In this document: positions 15,940 to 24,583 of the stretch, in pieces
Numbering within the stretch: the first letter of the stretch is position 1
How the letters are laid out: every line of letters begins with the position of its first letter
Source of the DNA: Blastocatellia bacterium
GTDB taxonomy: Bacteria; Acidobacteriota; Blastocatellia; Chloracidobacteriales; Chloracidobacteriaceae
DNA: 64,000 nucleotides
Reading direction: 5' to 3'
Assembly: GCA_019695185.1 (NCBI GenBank)
Contig: JAIBAN010000008.1
Location: 78,354 to 142,353 of the forward strand
Made by a program: the position numbers and the translations under genes
Notes under the pieces: model-generated
Told to the model about the DNA's origin: nothing
Seen by the model: only the letters and a program-made list of their open reading frames with translations
The model's database searches: none

Positions 15940-16635
15940 TTACTCAATCGGGATTTTCTCGCCCAGAATTACCCGTGGAGCCCAAAGGTTGAGGTCCACC
16001 CAGGCACCGGTGATGGCGGCGATTTCGCGGATTTCCCAGGATAGTTTCATGGAACGGCTGTAGGATTGCCGGTCGGCAGTCACCCCGATGGCCGGCAATC
16101 CCATTGAATCAGACAGATACAAGGCGCGGCCCAGATGAAATTCCTGCGACACCAACACCACCTGTTTGACCCCGAATATATGTTTGGCCCGGTAGCAACT
16201 GTCGTAGGTGCGGCGTCCGGCAAAGTCAAGCACGATATCCGTTTCCGGAACCCCCAGGCGAACGGCTGTGTTTTTCATGACTTCGGGTTCGTTGTAGGAA
16301 TGAAACCGGTTGTCTCCGGTCATGAGCAGCTTGCGGACTTTTCCTGCTTTGTACAAATCAACTGCCGTGGCAACGCGGTCATACAACACCGGGCTGGGTT
16401 GCCCGTTGGGCCAGATACCGGCTCCGAAAACCAGCGCAATCCGGAATTGGGTGCTGTCAGGAACCGCCGCAACCTGATGAAATACTCTGCCGGCGGCATT
16501 GCGCCGCGTCCACCAGTTCAGGCCCACCACAAACAACCCGCAGGTGCAGACCAACAATACACCCACCGTTATCATCCGTTTCCGCCGGGTGGCATCCTGC
16601 CACTGTCGCACCAACTGCCGGACCAGCTTTTTCAT
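15940..16635 (-). CDS. SanA/YdcF/ElyC-family membrane protein (DUF218)
   Basis: I place the start at the ATG at 16635 (MKKLVRQLVRQW), which has a GGGGTGG stretch just before it; a GTG two codons earlier is possible. A basic N-terminus precedes one TM helix (MITVGVLLVCTCGLFVVGLN), followed by a DUF218 domain. Its marks are VFGAGIWPNGQPSPVLYDRV, a LLMTGDN turn, D-x-AGRRTYDSCYRAK and VLVSQEFHLGRALYL. In Escherichia coli SanA and ElyC affect envelope permeability and peptidoglycan precursor handling; the biochemical activity is not settled. It lies downstream of the coiled-coil and channel genes on the same strand. Confidence 0.88.
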   Translation of the reverse strand: MKKLVRQLVRQWQDATRRKRMITVGVLLVCTCGLFVVGLNWWTRRNAAGRVFHQVAAVPDSTQFRIALVFGAGIWPNGQPSPVLYDRVATAVDLYKAGKVRKLLMTGDNRFHSYNEPEVMKNTAVRLGVPETDIVLDFAGRRTYDSCYRAKHIFGVKQVVLVSQEFHLGRALYLSDSMGLPAIGVTADRQSYSRSMKLSWEIREIAAITGAWVDLNLWAPRVILGEKIPIE

Positions 16636-16679
16636 AACCACCCCGCTTTCAACTTCATTAAGGGATGGGGAATTGTATT

Positions 16680-17501
16680 TTATTTGATAAGGTCTTCCAA
16701 GGCTGAAATATCAATATTGTCGCCGGTGGATTTGTTGTGATTTTTCAGGTGGCGCATTACCGAATTGAGCGCCGAAGAGAACTCGGCAAAGCTGACGCTT
16801 GACTTATTCATAAACAAAACGCTGAAAATACCCAGGATGGTCGTGGTCAGGGTTTTGTAGGAACTGAGCATTTTTTCCTTCTTCGCTGCATCAGCAGAAG
16901 AACCACCTGAGTTGGCCGCCTCGGCTGCCTCACACCGTTTGAGCAGTTCCCCGTTTTCTTTTTCAGTGTATTGACAGCGCTTGAGCAACTCGGTGTTTTC
17001 ACCTCGCAGGTGCGAAATCATTTCATAGAGCTTTTGGGATTCCAGGTTCAGTGTGGCAATCTCCCGTTTCAGTTCCTCATTTTCATATTTGAGAATCACT
17101 TCCGGTGGCGGCGGCGCAGGCGGGCGCGTGTTGGAAGGATTGGGGAACGGACGGCTGGGCACATTGACCGGAGCCGGTTTGGGAGGCTCCGGCGCAATTC
17201 CCTGAAACGTGTTGATGATACCCATCAGCCCTGTGTCATTGGGAAACCATTTATGAATCCGCTCGCACAGATAATGGCTGACATGCGAATTCCCACCTAC
17301 GGTCGGGTGCCGTAAAACCTGTTCCAGAAGCACCGGGGAACTTGAAAAACGACTTTTGAGGTACTTAATGGATTCCAGGTATTGGTCCATTTCGGTTTTG
17401 TATTTTCCACGAATATCAAGCCCGCCCTGCCCCCCCTGATACAACTTGTCAAAGCCGTAGATTTTCTCAAGCCGGGCAATGATGTTCTGAATTTCGTCCA
17501 T
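16680..17501 (-). CDS. Coiled-coil protein of unknown function
   Basis: The start at 17501 (MDEIQNIIARLEKIYGF) is preferred; an upstream in-frame ATG would overlap the channel gene. The 273-residue product has a helical N-terminal region (1-130) with no known signature, a Pro-rich linker (about 131-160), a heptad-rich coiled coil (about 160-225, repeated ELLKRC and ENxELLKR), and a hydrophobic segment (LTTTILGIFSVLFM) near the end. It follows the CASTOR/POLLUX-like channel gene by 40 bp and is probably in its operon, so it may be a partner of the channel; that is inference from position. Confidence 0.75.
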   Translation of the reverse strand: MDEIQNIIARLEKIYGFDKLYQGGQGGLDIRGKYKTEMDQYLESIKYLKSRFSSSPVLLEQVLRHPTVGGNSHVSHYLCERIHKWFPNDTGLMGIINTFQGIAPEPPKPAPVNVPSRPFPNPSNTRPPAPPPPEVILKYENEELKREIATLNLESQKLYEMISHLRGENTELLKRCQYTEKENGELLKRCEAAEAANSGGSSADAAKKEKMLSSYKTLTTTILGIFSVLFMNKSSVSFAEFSSALNSVMRHLKNHNKSTGDNIDISALEDLIK

Positions 17502-17541
17502 AGTTTCGTTTCCCTGTCCTCTCCCCAAAAAACTCCGGCCT

Positions 17542-19449
17542 TTATGATTCGGCAATAACAATCAGTTTGTCACCGGCAGCCAAGGTGAAGGTTTCTGATT
17601 TAGTTGGATTGATAACCACCCCGTATGCTTTTTCGGCATTTGACGCTTCGGCAGCAATGCGGAATCCGATGGCGATTTCCCCGCGCCTCCGCGCTGCCTC
17701 CAGGGCCGTGTAGAATGTGATCGGCTGGTTTGGTTCAATATAGTTGGTTGCCGGTTTGAGGTAAATCTCTGAGCCATCGGCATCAAACAAATCTGCAAAA
17801 ACTGCGCTCAGTTCCTTGTTTTCGGAAAGCTGCGAAAGCATGAGGCTGATGAGTTTGTCACTCACGATAAAATCATCGGCCTTGGTTACTTCGGCCAACT
17901 CACGGTTCCGCACATCCAGCATTTCGCTGACAATGGTAAACTGGTCGCCGGTTTTCTCTTCGATATTGCGCAAATGCAGGAGCGTGATGAGGGTATTGGC
18001 GTCGGCCTCCTGTGGGGGCAGCTTATCGGTATAGCCGAGCACGATAATATGCTCATAGGTTGGAATGGCCAACGAATCGAGGGTCCGGCGGTCAGTCGTG
18101 TCAGCCATTTCAAATCCCACCGTGGAATTGACCAACAGAGTCCGTAATTGTTTGACGGCTTCGGCAGCATCACTGGCATCAGCCACAATCATGGTTTCGG
18201 AACCGGGGGCCACATAGTTGTCCAGTTCCGTGACAATCGTCCGACCTTTCTGGTTCCAGCCTAAAATCAGGGTCCGTTCCGGCCTGGATGAGGACTGGCC
18301 CTCCTCCCGAATGACTTTTTCATTGATTGGCGGGCGGCTTGATTGCGTCAACTGAACCTTGTCGTCATCTTCGGCAATGGCAATCACCTTGTCCCCGGCG
18401 GCAATGACGGTTTCCATCGGCGGGTTGACCTGAATCCGCCCGTCACGGAACCGCAGCCCCATGACACAGGCATCCTCATACAGAAACAACGATTCGCCAA
18501 AGGTTTTTCCCGTCAGTTTGGGTTCTTCCTGAAAGTAAATTTCGTCACCGTCAAAATCAAGCAGTTCTGTATACACCACACTCAACCCTGACTGGCGGCA
18601 GGTCTGCACGGTAATCCGGGCAATCAAATCTTCCGACAAAACCAACTCGACCTCATCACGCCCCACCATTTTGGCGACCTCCAGATTTTTGGGGTCACGG
18701 ACTTCCGCCACAATATGATAAGGCTCAGCGCGCCGTTTTGGGTTGTTGGTGATGGCAAGCAAGGTCTTGAGCGTTTCGGTATCAGGGTTTTGCTCATTGG
18801 AAGCCAGGATGATAATGGATTTGGAGGCTTGCGGATTGACGATTTCCAAATCATCCAGGTCAATCGGGCTGCCGCTGCGGCAAATCACCTTGGTGTTTCT
18901 GGTTTGGGGAATCTTGGCCCGGATGTCATCCTCCATCTCCACTTTGTCACTGTCAGCCAAAATCACTATTCGGGGTTTTTTCTGGTTTTCGTTGGCGATG
19001 ACCAGTTCCGAAATGATGGAATAAATTTTGGGCGACCACCCTAAAATCAGGGTATGGTTTGACTCCAGCACGACACTGCGCCCTTTGCGCAGCTCGTCAA
19101 TCGTGCTTTCAATCCCCGTGGTTAAAATACCAATCAACGTGGCTACAATGAAAATCCCGCCCATGGTGACAGCCAGCATGACCAGTCGAAATCCCCAGCC
19201 GGCATCTCCGCCCATGGTGCCTGGGTCCAAAGTCCGCAGCAGACTCATCCAAAAGGCTTCGATAAACCCGAAATTATCATTCCCTTCAGGTTTGATTCCC
19301 ACCAATATCACAAACCCTGAAGCAATCAGAATCAGGCCCAGGGAAAGCAGCCCCAGCCAACCAATCAAAGCAATGGTTCCCGCCGCCATGGTGTTGTCAA
19401 ATTCATACCGCAGTCGTTGCCCCAAACCGGGCTTTGCAGAATTCGCCAT
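17542..19449 (-). CDS. CASTOR/POLLUX-like ion channel with paired RCK/TrkA-type domains
   Basis: The start at 19449 (MANSAKPGLGQRL) has GGGGAA 6-8 bp upstream and removes an unlikely N-terminal extension. The 635-residue protein has two or three TM helices in the first 130 residues, with a pore-loop-like stretch (FWMSLLRTLDPGTMGGDAGW). Two tandem cytoplasmic regulatory modules follow, each containing HTLILGW or RTLILGW Rossmann starts and a C-terminal TrkA-C-like GDK-x-I-x-IAE piece. This is the architecture of plant CASTOR/POLLUX and of bacterial relatives, which conduct monovalent or divalent cations under ligand control. The ion passed cannot be told from the sequence. Confidence 0.9.
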   Translation of the reverse strand: MANSAKPGLGQRLRYEFDNTMAAGTIALIGWLGLLSLGLILIASGFVILVGIKPEGNDNFGFIEAFWMSLLRTLDPGTMGGDAGWGFRLVMLAVTMGGIFIVATLIGILTTGIESTIDELRKGRSVVLESNHTLILGWSPKIYSIISELVIANENQKKPRIVILADSDKVEMEDDIRAKIPQTRNTKVICRSGSPIDLDDLEIVNPQASKSIIILASNEQNPDTETLKTLLAITNNPKRRAEPYHIVAEVRDPKNLEVAKMVGRDEVELVLSEDLIARITVQTCRQSGLSVVYTELLDFDGDEIYFQEEPKLTGKTFGESLFLYEDACVMGLRFRDGRIQVNPPMETVIAAGDKVIAIAEDDDKVQLTQSSRPPINEKVIREEGQSSSRPERTLILGWNQKGRTIVTELDNYVAPGSETMIVADASDAAEAVKQLRTLLVNSTVGFEMADTTDRRTLDSLAIPTYEHIIVLGYTDKLPPQEADANTLITLLHLRNIEEKTGDQFTIVSEMLDVRNRELAEVTKADDFIVSDKLISLMLSQLSENKELSAVFADLFDADGSEIYLKPATNYIEPNQPITFYTALEAARRRGEIAIGFRIAAEASNAEKAYGVVINPTKSETFTLAAGDKLIVIAES

Positions 19450-19765
19450 AGAAATTCCCCGAAATAATGAAAATGAAGATTTGAAATGGAGTGCGTGGGA
19501 CTGAAGGATAACCATTCCTTCATACTATATTCGGAAAGTTTCGACAACCAATTGCTTACAGGTTTCAATGGTCAGGGGTCAGAGGTGTCAAATACCGAAA
19601 CCCCAAGGTTTGGAATTGGCTTTCAAATCTCAATTCTCAATTTTTGCTTCTCAATGCAAAAGGCCATTTCTGTCGTAATTTTTTTCAATCCAAGTTGCCC
19701 TTCAGCCGCTCTTATCCTTCCAAGGAATCATGTATCCCAAACAATCTTCACAAGGAGTTTTCGTT
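19450..19765. other. Divergent promoter region, no gene
   Basis: These 316 bases separate the channel gene (minus) from the VWFA gene (plus) and must carry both promoters. The middle is AT-rich and contains a few loose TCTCAAT repeats (about 19628-19655). The strong ribosome site AAGGAG for the VWFA gene lies at 19752-19757. No convincing operator or gene was seen. Confidence 0.6.
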
Positions 19766-20794
19766 ATGGTCGCTGCAACCGGACTCCGCCGCCTTTTGAC
19801 GTTGTTGTGCTGCTTTCTGCTTTCCTGGAATGCGCCTGCTTCATTGGCCCAGGACCAACAACCTCAGGACCAACCTCTCCAGATTGAAGCCACCGTGGTC
19901 AACGTTCCTGTGATTGTCAGTGATTTTCAGGGGCGGCACCTCGCCGGACTCACCAAAGCGGTCTTTACTCTCTATGACAATGACATCAGGCAGGAAATCA
20001 GCTTCTTTGAAACTGCCGAAGCCCCGCTGAATGTGGCCATTCTGATAGACACCAGCAAAAGTACCCGTGATGTATTGGGTAACATCAAAAAGGCCGCCAA
20101 AAAATTTCTGAAACAGCTTCGCCCGCAGGACCAAGCCATGGTTATGAGTTTTGACGCCGATTTGCACCTGCTGACCCACTTTACTTCCAATCGGAAACAG
20201 CTTGAGGAGGCCGTCAACCATGCCCGCGAAGGCGAATTTGTCGGGACCGTGCTCAAAGATGCGGTTCAGCAAACAATCCGCCAGTATTTGAAATCCATGA
20301 CCGGGCGCAAGGCAGTGATTCTGTTGACGGATGGAAAAGACCACGGGAGCGGGCTCTCGGACCGGGAATTTTTTGACCTGGTGGTGGAATCCGACGCCAT
20401 GATGTTTCCGATTTTCTACCGGACAGAGCCAATCCGGCGGATGCAGCCCATGCAACCTCCCTGGGGCCGCATCGGACGGCGGCGCGGCGGCATCTGGATT
20501 CCCCGGATTCCACCGCCGGAGCGCCCTCAGCGGCGTGAACGGGTCGAACGGCAAAACCAGACCGCCCTTGAATTTCTGGAAAAGCTGGCTGACAACACTG
20601 CCGGAAGACTGTTTGAAGGTGAGGTGAAAGACGTTGAAAAAGCCTTTGAGCACATCACCGAAGAACTGCGGTCACAATATGTGCTGGGGTTTTACCCCGA
20701 ACACCGCGCAACCGGCGGCTCCAAACACCGCTTGCGGGTCCAGGTTTCACAAACTGAGGTCGCGGTCCGGGCCCGGAAATATTACCAACCCTGA
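19766..20794 (+). CDS. Exported VWFA-domain protein of the acidobacterial type (TIGR03436-like)
   Basis: The ATG at 19766 follows AAGGAG by 8 bp and begins a signal peptide (MVAATGLRRLLTLLCCFLLSW...SLAQ). The 342-residue product carries a beta-strand lead-in (IEATVVNVPVIVSDFQGRHL), then a von Willebrand A domain with the MIDAS motif DTSKST and the later TDGKDHGSG loop. It ends with the YVLGFYP segment that closes this family. The family is widespread in Acidobacteria and of unknown role; metal-dependent adhesion or protein assembly outside the cytoplasm is the usual guess. An Arg/Pro-rich insert (about 230-265, GRIGRRRGGIWIPRIPPPER) interrupts the domain. Confidence 0.92.
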   Translation: MVAATGLRRLLTLLCCFLLSWNAPASLAQDQQPQDQPLQIEATVVNVPVIVSDFQGRHLAGLTKAVFTLYDNDIRQEISFFETAEAPLNVAILIDTSKSTRDVLGNIKKAAKKFLKQLRPQDQAMVMSFDADLHLLTHFTSNRKQLEEAVNHAREGEFVGTVLKDAVQQTIRQYLKSMTGRKAVILLTDGKDHGSGLSDREFFDLVVESDAMMFPIFYRTEPIRRMQPMQPPWGRIGRRRGGIWIPRIPPPERPQRRERVERQNQTALEFLEKLADNTAGRLFEGEVKDVEKAFEHITEELRSQYVLGFYPEHRATGGSKHRLRVQVSQTEVAVRARKYYQP

Positions 20795-20800
20795 GAAACA

Positions 20801-20960
20801 GTCTTGGGAGTCTTGGGAGTCCTGAGAGTCCTGAGAGTCTTGGGAGTCTTGGGAGTCGAAGGAAAAAGACAAAAATAGGATTGACCTTGTCACCTGTCAC
20901 CTGTCACTTGTTACCTGTTACTCGGTTTTGACTCCCAAGACTCCCAGGACTCCCAAGACT
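20801..20960. repeat. Composite short-tandem-repeat hairpin (9-mer arms, 7-8-mer centre)
   Basis: Six units of a 9-mer, GTCTTGGGA or GTCCTGAGA, run from 20801 to 20857. The reverse-complement 9-mer (ACTCCCAAG and variants) runs from 20930 to 20960. Between them at about 20890-20920 is a loose CACCTGT/TACCTGT array. The two arms can pair, giving a long hairpin in either transcript. It lies between two convergent genes and may stop transcription from both sides. The same composite design, with other unit sequences, recurs at 60288-60460. Confidence 0.85.
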
Positions 20961-20963
20961 TCT

Positions 20964-21635
20964 TTAGATTTGCCTTTGCAGTCCCATCCAAAAACCTTCC
21001 AGAACTTCCAGGGCAGCCTGTGCTCCAGCGTGTAAGGCGGAATGAGTTTCCGGCGGGAAATGCTCCAGCGCCTTGAGCATGGCTTCCTCGTGCTGGGCTT
21101 CAAGGGCCCGGTGAAACGTCCAGTACACGGTGTTCATTCCGGCAAAATCAGCAACGGTGTGTTTGAGTTTCATGATTCCGGGAATCAGTTGGTCCCACAT
21201 GGAAATGGCCATGTGTTCCAGGCCAAAACTGGCTCCCAGAGCAATCAGGTAATTTTGGTGACCGTAGAGTGTTGCCAATCCTTCGATGTAATTGCGGGTT
21301 GAATCAAGCCAGCGGACCTGGGCTGCCTGGGCCGGGTCAATCTCAATTGAACGTAAAAAATTATGGTAGAGGTATTCATGCCGCCGCTTGGGGTTTCCGT
21401 CACCAAGCTCTGAGGTCAAAATCACCGCCAGTTCATCGGCTGCCGTGTCATCAGGCGTGTTGGCCAGCAAGGTGGCCAGAATGCGCGGAAAATGTTTGAC
21501 AAAGGCAAAGAACTGAACGGCAAACTCGTGAAATTCCTCACGAGTGATGTTGCCCTGTTCAAACCGGGTCAAGTACGGGTTGTTGATGGCTCCGTGGCGG
21601 AGGACGAATTCGCGGAGTTCGAGTGTAAACGACAT
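20964..21635 (-). CDS. Heme-oxygenase-like di-metal enzyme, PqqC/TenA/CADD superfamily
   Basis: The 223-residue all-helical protein resembles PqqC- and CADD-type proteins: a ITREEFHEFAVQFFAFVKHFP helix, an ELGDGNPKRRHEYLY helix, a GASFGLEHMAI helix and a final H-x3-E-x2-H pattern (FHRALEAQHEEAM). These would supply the Glu/His ligands of a two-metal centre. In chlamydial CADD a Tyr near the N-terminus is consumed to make p-aminobenzoate; a Tyr occupies the like position here (Y21, NNPYLTRF), but the partner Lys is not evident. PqqC itself is unlikely because no other pqq gene is near. AGGAGC precedes the ATG. Upstream on the same strand lie an intrinsic terminator and a Tyr-rich mini-ORF, so expression may depend on terminator read-through. 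Confidence 0.8.
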   Translation of the reverse strand: MSFTLELREFVLRHGAINNPYLTRFEQGNITREEFHEFAVQFFAFVKHFPRILATLLANTPDDTAADELAVILTSELGDGNPKRRHEYLYHNFLRSIEIDPAQAAQVRWLDSTRNYIEGLATLYGHQNYLIALGASFGLEHMAISMWDQLIPGIMKLKHTVADFAGMNTVYWTFHRALEAQHEEAMLKALEHFPPETHSALHAGAQAALEVLEGFWMGLQRQI

Positions 21636-21655
21636 AAGCTGCTCCTTTTGGACAC

Positions 21656-21703
21656 AAAAAAAGAACCGGCCACGCCCCTCTTTGGAAGGAACGTGGCCGG
21701 TTC
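21656..21703 (-). terminator. Strong intrinsic terminator in the leader of the PqqC/CADD-like gene
   Basis: On the minus strand GAACCGGCCACG (21703-21692) pairs perfectly over 12 bp with CGTGGCCGGTTC (21674-21663), followed directly by seven T residues (21662-21656). Only the ribosome site AGGAGC and 20 bases separate it from the start codon at 21635. It therefore either ends the mini-ORF transcript or acts as an attenuator for the enzyme gene. Confidence 0.9.
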
Positions 21704-21734
21704 GTAATGAAAACGGCTCTTGTGAATTTGTGTG

Positions 21735-21836
21735 TTATGTCATACACACCCGCAAGCAACCGTGGGCCGGCGCGCCCTTCCCGATGGAGGACACGTAATA
21801 ATAAAAGCCACGGTAGCTGTTGCGGTTCATTTTCAT
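21735..21836 (-). CDS. Candidate 33-residue Tyr-rich leader or precursor peptide
   Basis: The frame runs ATGAAAATGAAC to TAA on the minus strand. The peptide starts MKMNRNSYRGFYYYVSSIGK and ends GAPAHGCLRVCMT. Four Tyr lie within seven codons (Y8, Y12-Y14), and two Cys and a His are near the end. The stop lies 31 bp before the 12-bp intrinsic terminator that precedes the PqqC/CADD-like gene. No strong ribosome site is visible, which weakens the call. Two readings are possible: a leader peptide whose Tyr run senses charged tRNA-Tyr and sets terminator read-through, or a small substrate peptide for the downstream metalloenzyme. I do not know a family for it. Confidence 0.45.
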   Translation of the reverse strand: MKMNRNSYRGFYYYVSSIGKGAPAHGCLRVCMT

Positions 21837-21963
21837 AAACTCAGATTCACAGATTGAAAGCTATGGAAGACTCATCCAAAATAGTGAGACATGGTTTTTC
21901 TGTCAAGCACCATTTTTTCCACCTTTCAACCTGTTTGCTCAACTTTTCAGCGAGAACCTTGCC

Positions 21964-22404
21964 ATGTTCAACAAAATTCTTCTTGCCTCGGATGGTTCCG
22001 ACGGCGCATTGCGGGCCACGGAAGTGGCCGCCGAAATCGCCCAGAAATTCAACTCCGAACTGACCGTTTTGCATGTGTTTGTGACACCGATTCCGGTTCC
22101 CATCGGGTTTGACACACCCGGCGTTGAATTCGACCAGGATTTGCTCACCCGCTATGCCGAAGAAGTCCGCACGGCGGTCGAACGGCGCACCAATCACATT
22201 CTGGATGACAAGCAAGTCAACTACACCCAGCGGCAGGAACTGGGCCACCCGGCGGCCACCATCGTCAAAATTGCCGAACACGAACATTATGACCTGATTG
22301 TGGTCGGACGGCGCGGCCTGGGACAATTCAAATCCCTGCTCCTGGGAAGCGTTTCAGACCATGTCAGCCGCCATGCCCATTGTCCGGTGCTGATTGTGAA
22401 ATAG
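21964..22404 (+). CDS. Universal stress protein, UspA family
   Basis: The 146-residue protein starts MFNKILLASDGSDGALRATE and has the single Usp fold. The ATP-binding signature is present as VVGRRGLG-x8-LGSVSDHVSRHAHCPVLIVK (G-2x-G-9x-G-S/T type), so it belongs to the nucleotide-binding class. A longer in-frame extension upstream lacks family similarity and is not used. It is a cytoplasmic stress-linked protein of unspecified target. It is divergent from the PqqC/CADD-like gene and followed by a hairpin repeat. Confidence 0.92.
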   Translation: MFNKILLASDGSDGALRATEVAAEIAQKFNSELTVLHVFVTPIPVPIGFDTPGVEFDQDLLTRYAEEVRTAVERRTNHILDDKQVNYTQRQELGHPAATIVKIAEHEHYDLIVVGRRGLGQFKSLLLGSVSDHVSRHAHCPVLIVK

Positions 22405-22425
22405 CCTGTTTTCACGATTTTCCTT

Positions 22426-22517
22426 ACCGTAGAGGCGCAGAGAACCGCAAAGTTGAGGCAGAGTTTTTTCTGATTTTCCACTGCGGGTTCTCTGCCTAAC
22501 CTCGTCCCTCTACCAAA
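22426..22517. repeat. Imperfect inverted repeat between uspA and hyuA-like genes
   Basis: The left arm GTAGAGGCGCAGAGAACCGC pairs with a right arm reading TGCGGGTTCTCTGC...CCTCTAC, with several mismatches and a 25-base centre. It lies 22 bp after the uspA stop and could end that transcript, though no long T-run follows. It also resembles the dispersed palindromes that occupy other gaps in this window. Confidence 0.6.
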
Positions 22518-22540
22518 GTAGAAAGTGTGAACCACTGACC

Positions 22541-24583
22541 ATGCTCCGAATTGGCGTAGACACCGGCGGAACCTTTACCGACCTGGTCCTCTTGGATGGC
22601 GAACGGCTGGTCGTCCATAAAGTCCGCTCCACGCCCGACGACCCTTCACGGGCGATTGTCCAGGGCATTCGGGAAATTCTTTCTCTGGCGGAAATTCCTC
22701 TGCCGGTGCGTGCATCCAGACCTGACATTGTTCACGGCACCACGGTAGCCACCAATGCCCTGCTTGAAAGAAAAGGCGCACGGGTCGCCCTGCTCACCAC
22801 CAGCGGCTTTGAGGACGTGCTGGCAATTGGCCGCCAGACCCGCAAAGAGCTGTACAATTTCAATGTTCAACCGCGCCTTCCCCTGGTGGAACGGGCTGCG
22901 GTGGTGGGAATCCCGGAACGGCTGGAGATGACCGGCAATGTGCTGGAACCATTGGATGAAACCCGCTTTCCGGAATTGCTGGAACGCCTGACTGCCTTGC
23001 AGGTGGAGGCCGTGGCAGTGTGCCTGCTCCATTCCTACGTGAACCCGACGCACGAGCAAACCCTGGCCCGGATGTTGACCCAGGCCGGTTTGCAGGTTTC
23101 GGCCTCGTCGGACATCCTGCCCGAATATCGTGAGTTCGAACGCTGGTCCACCACGGTGGTCAACGCCTATGTGCAGCCGGTGATGGCCCGCTACGTGGGA
23201 GCCCTGACGCACCAACTGGCGACGGATGAGACGCTGGCCGCTTCAGGTCCGCCCAAACTGGGCATCATGCAGTCAAACGGAGGCACCATTTCAGCCGACA
23301 TGGCCAGGGCCAAGCCCGTCCATACGATTTTATCAGGACCGGCAGGCGGAGTCGTTGGAGCCGAAGCCGTGGCCAAGGCAGGCGGTTTTTCCCGTATCAT
23401 CACCTTTGATATGGGCGGCACCTCCACCGATGTCGCCACAATTGACGGACGCCCCGGCCTGACCGTGGAATCCACCGTCGGTGGTTTCCCAGTTCGGATT
23501 CCGGTGATTGATATTCACACGGTGGGAGCCGGGGGCGGCTCGATTGCCTTCATTGACAGCGGCGGAGCCCTCCGCGTGGGACCGCGCAGCGCGGGAGCCG
23601 ACCCCGGACCGGTTTGCTACGGCAAAGGCCAGGAACTGACCGTCACGGATGCCAACCTCCTGCTGGGACGGCTGGACCCGGATTTGTTTTTTGGCGGGCG
23701 GCTCCGCCTGGACCTGGAACGGACTCGTGCCGTTGCCTGTGACTTTGCCGCCCGGCTGCATCTTTCCGTGGAGGAACTGGCAGAAGGTATCATCCGGATT
23801 GCCAATGCCAATATGGAACGGGCCATCAGGCTGGTTTCGGTCCAGCGGGGCTATGACACCCGTGATTTTGCCCTGGTCGCATTTGGAGGGGCAGGCGGGC
23901 TGCACGCCTGCGCCCTGGCCGAAGCGCTGGAGATTCCCACAGTCCTCATTCCCCGCTGTGCCGGGGTGCTTTCCGCTTTGGGAATGCTGCTGGCGGATGT
24001 CACCAAGGATTTTTCCCAAACCGTTTTGCAACGGGTGGACGGGACTGTGTTTTCGGTCCTCGAAGACCAGTTTGAACCGCTGCTGGCCAAAGCCCATCAG
24101 ACGATTGTGAGCGAAGGGTTTTCCGAGGAAACCAGTCGGCTGGAACGCTCGCTGGATGTGCGCTATGTCGGGCAGTCGTTTGAAATCAACGTTCCCTTGA
24201 GCGTGGATTTTGCCGCTGTTTTTCACCGGGAACATGAACGGCTGTACGGCTATGCCAATCCCCATCGGGCGGTGGAGGTTGTCAATATTCGGGTCAAGGC
24301 CATCGGATTCACCACGAAACCAGCTTTGCCCTGGCAGGAACCGGGAAAAGCCGTGGTGCCCGTCCCTGCCCGTACCCGGCAGGTTTATTTCCAACAGCAG
24401 CAATGGGAAACCGCAATTTGGCGGCAGGCCGAGCTTATCCCCGGCGCTTCGGGAAATGGCCCGGCGGTCATCACCGGAGGTGAGGCCACCATTGTGATTC
24501 CTCCCGGATTTCAATTCCGGGTTGACGGCTTTGAAAACGTGATTGCCACACGATTGGAACTTTCGGTGTCAGCCCGCACATGA
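22541..24583 (+). CDS. HyuA-like ATP-dependent hydantoinase/oxoprolinase family subunit
   Basis: The 680-residue protein opens with the phosphate-binding motif GVDTGGTFTDLVLLD and carries the matching second motif ITFDMGGTSTDVATIDG, then TVGAGGGSIAFID and GPRSAGADPGP. These place it in the hydantoinase A/oxoprolinase clan with an actin-like ATPase fold. Members hydrolyse hydantoins or 5-oxoproline, or carboxylate acetone or acetophenone, usually with a HyuB partner. No hyuB gene is next to it here, so the substrate is open. Its TGA overlaps the ATG of the deacetylase-like gene (ATGA), which couples the two genes. Confidence 0.93.
   Translation: MLRIGVDTGGTFTDLVLLDGERLVVHKVRSTPDDPSRAIVQGIREILSLAEIPLPVRASRPDIVHGTTVATNALLERKGARVALLTTSGFEDVLAIGRQTRKELYNFNVQPRLPLVERAAVVGIPERLEMTGNVLEPLDETRFPELLERLTALQVEAVAVCLLHSYVNPTHEQTLARMLTQAGLQVSASSDILPEYREFERWSTTVVNAYVQPVMARYVGALTHQLATDETLAASGPPKLGIMQSNGGTISADMARAKPVHTILSGPAGGVVGAEAVAKAGGFSRIITFDMGGTSTDVATIDGRPGLTVESTVGGFPVRIPVIDIHTVGAGGGSIAFIDSGGALRVGPRSAGADPGPVCYGKGQELTVTDANLLLGRLDPDLFFGGRLRLDLERTRAVACDFAARLHLSVEELAEGIIRIANANMERAIRLVSVQRGYDTRDFALVAFGGAGGLHACALAEALEIPTVLIPRCAGVLSALGMLLADVTKDFSQTVLQRVDGTVFSVLEDQFEPLLAKAHQTIVSEGFSEETSRLERSLDVRYVGQSFEINVPLSVDFAAVFHREHERLYGYANPHRAVEVVNIRVKAIGFTTKPALPWQEPGKAVVPVPARTRQVYFQQQQWETAIWRQAELIPGASGNGPAVITGGEATIVIPPGFQFRVDGFENVIATRLELSVSART

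Noticed and set aside
20964..21635. PqqC and pyrroloquinoline quinone synthesis
   Set aside because: No pqqA, pqqD or pqqE is adjacent, and the mini-ORF lacks the PqqA Glu/Tyr pair spacing.
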